This document shows positions 11,833 through 15,099 of a stretch of 15,099 bases of DNA, one piece after another. Numbering within the stretch: position 1 is the stretch's first letter; each line of letters starts with the position of its first letter. The notes beneath the pieces were generated by a model, which worked only from the letters and a program-made list of their open reading frames with translations, was not told the origin of the DNA and ran no database searches. The DNA comes from an uncultured Flavonifractor sp. Lineage in GTDB: Bacteria; Bacillota; Clostridia; Oscillospirales; Oscillospiraceae. The translations under genes and the position numbers were made by a program. The stretch is taken from contig CAJUDT010000061.1 in assembly GCA_910585415.1 (NCBI GenBank), positions 1 through 15,099 on the forward strand, in the 5' to 3' direction.

Positions 11833-13069
11833 GTCTCTCTCCTTCCTCCAGAAGCCGGTCGCACAGCTCCAGAGAGCGCAGGGCGATGGCGTCCATGTTG
11901 TAGTATTTGTACTCGGCCAGACGGCCCAGCAGGTGCAGGTTGGGGAAGCGGTCCGCCAGGGCCTGATATTTGCTGTACAGGGCGTTGTTTTCCGGGTTGA
12001 TAATGGCGTAATAGGGGATTTCCTCCGCCGCGCCGGTGTAGGCCCTGGAGTACTCCTTCATAATGGTGGTCACTCCCGGCAAGTCCTGGCCGGTGAGGCG
12101 CTTGAACTCGGTAATACGGGTAAAGTCCTCGTCCACGGTATAGTTGACGGTGGCATGGGATTGATAAAAATCGCCAACCCGCAGAGGGTGGGCTTCATCG
12201 GGCCAGGGCTCATCCGGCCTGTTTCGGGCCTGCCAAGTCTCGTAGACGAAGTCCAGGGTCCGGTAGGGCAGACGGCCATAGACAAGACCGAAGAGCTCAT
12301 CCACCGCGCCGGTGTAGAGGACGAGGCCCCGGAAGGGCGCGCCGTCCAGAAGGATTTCGCTGCCGGACAGGTCCAGGCGGTCCCGGGCGTCCGTGTTCAG
12401 CTCCACGGTAATGTTGGGGTGGTCCAGCATCCGTTCAAACATGGGGGTATAGCCCTCCACAGGCATACCCTGGTAAGCGTCCTGGAAATACCGGCAGTCC
12501 CGGGAGAGGAACACCGGTACCCGGGCGGTGGTGTTGGGGTCGATTTCCTCCGGGGTCTGGCCCCACTGCTTCATGGTGTAGCGGACAAACACGTGGTCGT
12601 AGACGTAGTCCGCCAGGGCGGAAATCTCCGGGTCGGGATGCTGGCGCAGCTCCAGGATGGTGACCTTTTTCTCGGGACCATAGGCGGCAAGGAGCTTTTC
12701 GCCCAGCCGCGCTCCCTCCTGGGGGCCGAAGGCGGCTTCCAGAGAGTTCAGGTTGAAGGGGACCGGGTACTGAATGCGCCCCCCCTGTCCGTCGGGGAGG
12801 TTGGCCGCCACCTCATGCTGATACCCGGAAAAGGCGGTGAAGCGGCAGAGGAAGTCATACACCCGCCTGCTGTTGGTGTGAAAAATATGGGGGCCATACC
12901 GGTGAATCAGTACGCCGTGCTCGTCCAGACAGTCGTAGGCGTTGCCTGCGATGTGCGCCCGGCGCTCCAGCACCAATACCCGTCTGCCGCCCCGCTGGGC
13001 CAGCTCACGGGCGGCAATGGCGCCAGCCATACCGGCACCCACAATCAGGCACTCATATCGTTGCTCCAT
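11825..13069 (-). CDS. glf: UDP-galactopyranose mutase
   Basis: A 414-residue flavoprotein that converts UDP-galactopyranose to UDP-galactofuranose. The N-terminal FAD motif GAGMAGAIAARELAQRG at 11-27 is followed by VLERRAHIAGNAYD and the family signature RYGPHIFHTNSRRVYDF. Further conserved blocks are YPVPFNLNSL, FVRYTMKQWGQ, YTGAVDELF, and the C-terminal LLGRLAEYKYYNMD. Length agrees with the family (370-420 aa, slightly long). AAGGA lies 8 nt before ATG 13069. It is the first gene of a leftward pair with the family 2 glycosyltransferase, which points to a galactofuranose-containing capsule, teichoic or cell-wall glycan. Confidence 0.95.
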   Translation of the reverse strand: MEQRYECLIVGAGMAGAIAARELAQRGGRRVLVLERRAHIAGNAYDCLDEHGVLIHRYGPHIFHTNSRRVYDFLCRFTAFSGYQHEVAANLPDGQGGRIQYPVPFNLNSLEAAFGPQEGARLGEKLLAAYGPEKKVTILELRQHPDPEISALADYVYDHVFVRYTMKQWGQTPEEIDPNTTARVPVFLSRDCRYFQDAYQGMPVEGYTPMFERMLDHPNITVELNTDARDRLDLSGSEILLDGAPFRGLVLYTGAVDELFGLVYGRLPYRTLDFVYETWQARNRPDEPWPDEAHPLRVGDFYQSHATVNYTVDEDFTRITEFKRLTGQDLPGVTTIMKEYSRAYTGAAEEIPYYAIINPENNALYSKYQALADRFPNLHLLGRLAEYKYYNMDAIALRSLELCDRLLEEGERHG

Positions 13070-13141
13070 GATTTGGTTCCTTTCGTGTGTTCTGTAGGGT
13101 CCGCCCGGCCTCCGCAGCGGCAGGCGGGAGGGGCAAGGTTG

Positions 13142-13170
13142 ATTATACCATAAGATTTCTTATGGGAATC
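13142..13170 (-). promoter_or_regulatory. glf promoter -10 with an 18-bp palindromic operator
   Basis: A perfect minus-strand TATAAT lies at 13142-13147. Immediately upstream CCATAAGATTTCTTATGG (13148-13165) is a dyad with 8-bp arms filling the whole spacer. No good -35 follows at 16-18 nt (GATTCC at best), so this promoter may need an activator or be repressed at the dyad. Confidence 0.5.
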
Positions 13171-13374
13171 GAAAAAAAGCATTAAATTTTGATTGGAATT
13201 GATGCGCCTCCCATTATAGCCGATTTCTAAAGAAAATACAATGACCGAAACAAGCAATATGGAAAATAGTGCGGAATTTGATGAGGATTCCTCCTGATTC
13301 GGGGTGAGATGGTAAAAATAAGTGCGGAAATTCGGAAGAACAGCGGCTTGCTGCCAAAAGGTGCATATTCATGG
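13171..13374. other. Intergenic stretch without visible gene
   Basis: Between the glf promoter and the tRNA promoter I see no convincing gene, strong hairpin or promoter on either strand. Short open frames here lack ribosome sites and look accidental. Confidence 0.5.
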
Positions 13375-13403
13375 TTGACAAATCCGCTTGGGTTCGCTAT
13401 AAT
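13375..13403 (+). promoter_or_regulatory. Consensus promoter of tRNA-Leu
   Basis: Both hexamers are perfect, TTGACA (13375-13380) and TATAAT (13398-13403), with a 17-nt spacer. Transcription would start just before the tRNA at 13417. Confidence 0.9.
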
Positions 13404-13416
13404 AAATAAGCATTAT

Positions 13417-13502
13417 GCGGATGTGCTGGAACTGGTAGACTGGCTAGCTTGAGGTGCTAGTGTCCCACGGACGTACGGGTTCGAGTCCCGTCATCCGCAC
13501 CA
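13417..13502 (+). tRNA. tRNA-Leu (anticodon GAG), CCA encoded
   Basis: The acceptor stem GCGGATG pairs with CATCCGC (13492-13498), followed by discriminator A and encoded CCA. The anticodon stem CTAGC/GCTAG frames loop TTGAGGT with anticodon GAG at 13451-13453. A long variable arm (GTCCCACGGAC-like) and the T-arm with GGTTCGAGTCC show a class II leucine tRNA. Confidence 0.97.
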
Positions 13503-13507
13503 GGCAA

Positions 13508-13571
13508 AAAATTCCCATCATCGCTTGGTTTCGGGTTTGCCGAAAACTGCGCGGTGATGGGAATTTTTTTT
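13508..13571 (+). terminator. Terminator of the tRNA gene with nested hairpin
   Basis: AAATTCCCATCATCGC pairs with GCGGTGATGGGAATTT (one G-U pair), followed by T8 at 13564-13571. A second stem TTTCGG/CCGAAA (13529-13545) sits in the loop. Confidence 0.88.
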
Positions 13572-13709
13572 CACTTTCGGCCGTGACATGCTCCGTTGGG
13601 CGTGCGGCCGGTTTTTGTGTTTCTGGGGGAGTGCGCTTGTTTTGATTGGAATGAATCTGCTTTAGGAGGGGGGATTTCTGCGGACAGTCTGATTTAGGCC
13701 TCAATCTGG

Positions 13710-13738
13710 TTGACTTTAGCGCCAAAACTGACTATAAT
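13710..13738 (+). promoter_or_regulatory. Promoter of the threonine ammonia-lyase gene
   Basis: TTGACT (13710-13715) and TATAAT (13733-13738) are spaced by 17 nt, about 40 nt before the start codon region. The short leader shows no leader peptide or T-box, although the product can serve isoleucine synthesis. The rest of the gap from 13572 holds no gene I can support. Confidence 0.85.
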
Positions 13739-13783
13739 CAAGGGGCTTCAATCAGAATTACCATAGAGAGGAAGACCGCCGTC

Positions 13784-15004
13784 ATGCTCACCCTAAAAGA
13801 ATTTAAGGAAGCCCGGAGTGTACTGTCCGGTGTTATCCGCACCACCAATCTTGTGTACAGTGACGCCTTTTCCAGGGCCACGGGAAACCATGTTTACATC
13901 AAACCGGAGAATATGCAGGTCACTGGCGCGTATAAAATCCGGGGAGCTTACTATAAAATCAGCACACTCACCGAGGAGGAAAAGGCCCGTGGACTGGTGA
14001 CGGCCTCGGCGGGCAACCATGCCCAGGGGGTGGCCTATGCCGCCCAGGCCGCTGGGGTGGAAGCTACCATTGTAATGCCCACCACCACGCCCCTGGTGAA
14101 GGTCAACAACACCAAGGACCTCGGGGCGCAGGTGATTCTTCATGGGGAGACGTTTGACGACGCGGCGGAGCTGGCCGCCCAGCTGGCCCAGGAGCGTGGG
14201 CTTACCTATGTTCACCCGTTCAACGACCCGGCGGTGGCTACCGGGCAGGGGACTATCTCCTATGAGATTTTCCAGGACCTGCCGGATGTGGATATTATTT
14301 TGGTTCCGATTGGCGGCGGCGGATTGGCCACGGGCGTTTCGACGTTGGCCAAGCTGCTCAATCCCAATGTGATGGTGATTGGCGTGGAGCCCGCCGGGGC
14401 GGCTTCGATGAAGGCCAGCCTGGAGGCGGGGCATGTGGTCACGATGGAACACATTGAGACGATTGCCGACGGGGTGGCCGTCAAGACGCCTGGGGACCAG
14501 ATTTTTCCCTATCTTCAAAAAAATCTGGACGGTATTCTTACCATCGACGACAATGAGCTGGTAGATGCTTTTCTGGATATGATGGAAAAGCATAAAATGA
14601 TTGTGGAGAATGCGGGACTGCTGCCCATTGCGGCGTTGAATCATCTGGATGTGAAGGGGAAAAATGTGGTGACGGTCCTGTCAGGGGGCAACATGGATGT
14701 GATTACGGTTGCCTCTCTGGTGCAGCATGGATTGATTAACCGGGGGCGGGTATTTACGTTTTCCGTGCAGCTGCCGGACCGGCCAGGGGAGCTCCTGCGG
14801 GTGGCTTCTATTGTGGCGCAGGCCAATGGCAATATCATTAAGCTGGAACATAACCAGTTTGTCAATATTAACCGGCAGAGCGGCGTGGAGCTTCGGGTTA
14901 CCTTGGAGGCCTTCGGGCACAGCCATAAGCGGGCGATTCTGGAGGCTATGCAAAAAGAGGGCTATCCAGCCCGGGAATGCCATACGAACGATTTTTATAC
15001 TTAA
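13784..15004 (+). CDS. ilvA: Threonine ammonia-lyase with C-terminal ACT domain
   Basis: A 406-residue PLP enzyme that deaminates threonine to 2-oxobutanoate. The PLP lysine is Lys51 in GAYKIRGAYYK (usual SFKIRGA). The substrate loop SAGNHAQG is at 75-82 and the glycine-rich phosphate loop PIGGGGL at 175-181. Residues about 322-398 form one ACT domain (VFTFSVQLPDRPGELLRVAS, then GNIIKLEHNQF). The single ACT domain and length match the 400-aa IlvA/TdcB-like form (TIGR01127), rather than the 500-aa biosynthetic form with a double regulatory domain. It may thus be catabolic (tdcB-like) or biosynthetic; the gene symbol is a family label. AGAGGA lies 11-12 nt upstream. No partner genes are nearby. 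Confidence 0.92.
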   Translation: MLTLKEFKEARSVLSGVIRTTNLVYSDAFSRATGNHVYIKPENMQVTGAYKIRGAYYKISTLTEEEKARGLVTASAGNHAQGVAYAAQAAGVEATIVMPTTTPLVKVNNTKDLGAQVILHGETFDDAAELAAQLAQERGLTYVHPFNDPAVATGQGTISYEIFQDLPDVDIILVPIGGGGLATGVSTLAKLLNPNVMVIGVEPAGAASMKASLEAGHVVTMEHIETIADGVAVKTPGDQIFPYLQKNLDGILTIDDNELVDAFLDMMEKHKMIVENAGLLPIAALNHLDVKGKNVVTVLSGGNMDVITVASLVQHGLINRGRVFTFSVQLPDRPGELLRVASIVAQANGNIIKLEHNQFVNINRQSGVELRVTLEAFGHSHKRAILEAMQKEGYPARECHTNDFYT

Positions 15005-15056
15005 TCGGTTCTCTTCAGCCTCTTCCTCGTTACTCTGGTGGTTATTGTTTTCTGGT

Positions 15057-15097
15057 CCCGCCTCCGGCGGGTTACTTTCCAGCGATGGAAAGTAACC
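15057..15097. repeat. Adjacent hairpins at the window end, possible dispersed repeat or terminator
   Basis: CCCGCC TCC GGCGGG (15057-15071) abuts GGTTACTTTCCA gcga TGGAAAGTAACC (15070-15097), a perfect 12-bp stem with a GNRA-type GCGA loop. The first stem is followed by TTACTTT, so it might end the ammonia-lyase transcript. The second is cut near the window edge and has the look of a REP-like repeat. Confidence 0.5.
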
Positions 15098-15099
15098 AA

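Noticed and set aside
10606..13153. Long plus-strand open frames opposite the glycosyltransferase and glf
   Set aside because: The minus-strand products have full catalytic signatures; the plus-strand frames are valine/glycine-rich shadows.
13417..13502. tRNA-Leu as attachment site of an integrative element
   Set aside because: The integrase lies about 9.4 kb away beside pit, no second copy of the tRNA 3' end is visible, and genes on both sides look chromosomal.
13187..13652. 13-bp direct repeat TTTTGATTGGAAT at 13187-13199 and 13640-13652 flanking the tRNA
   Set aside because: About one or two exact 13-mer matches are expected by chance in a window of this size, and nothing mobile lies between them.
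13444..13725. Minus-strand open frame across the tRNA gene
   Set aside because: It covers tRNA-Leu and its terminator and encodes the well-known spurious peptide produced by antisense tRNA translation.
1..15099. CRISPR array
   Set aside because: No regularly spaced repeats with unique spacers and no cas genes are present; the only tandem repeat is the 12-bp one at 8709.

Overview
The window looks like a piece of a GC-rich, low-GC-type-promoter Firmicutes chromosome, most plausibly a gut clostridial relative in the Oscillospiraceae (Flavonifractor/Oscillibacter-like). This is an inference from the near-consensus sigma-A promoters, AGGAGG-type ribosome sites, the gene repertoire and strong GC codon bias. 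About the first 4.05 kb is visibly less GC-rich and carries phage/ICE-type genes. I read it as the integrase end of an integrative element abutting ordinary chromosome.

Element (1 to about 4060). A pair of head-to-head consensus promoters at 2022-2107 splits two transcription units. Leftward run a 58-aa orphan, a 67-aa orphan, a structured non-coding stretch, a 70-aa Cro-like HTH protein, a BRO-N/HTH antirepressor-like protein, and the start of a SprT-like protein cut by the window edge. Rightward runs a CI-like XRE repressor, then a 384-bp leader-like gap, then a complete tyrosine integrase. The gap holds repeated GTAAC motifs and, on the minus strand, a promoter and terminator that define a possible ~80-nt RNA. 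The loop of that RNA is perfectly complementary to the integrase start region. Together these genes resemble a lysis/lysogeny-type switch controlling excision and integration.

Chromosome, left part (4075-8101). A leftward operon (aldose-1-epimerase-like, pentapeptide-repeat, PiT phosphate transporter) reads toward the element and ends at a strong bidirectional terminator. It is divergent from a rightward pair: a TIGR04255-like protein and a GNAT acetyltransferase.

Chromosome, middle (8112-10234). A two-gene NAD salvage operon encodes a nicotinamidase-like cysteine hydrolase followed by nicotinate phosphoribosyltransferase. The second gene starts inside a 12-bp tandem repeat that multiplies in-frame ATG codons. 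A strong terminator shared with the convergent XRE gene follows.

Chromosome, right part (10244-15099). An XRE regulator, a family 2 glycosyltransferase and UDP-galactopyranose mutase lie on the minus strand; the last two overlap and suggest galactofuranose-containing glycan synthesis. Then come tRNA-Leu(GAG) with its own consensus promoter and a terminator, and a threonine ammonia-lyase with an ACT domain. The window ends in a perfect hairpin with a GCGA loop that may belong to a dispersed repeat.
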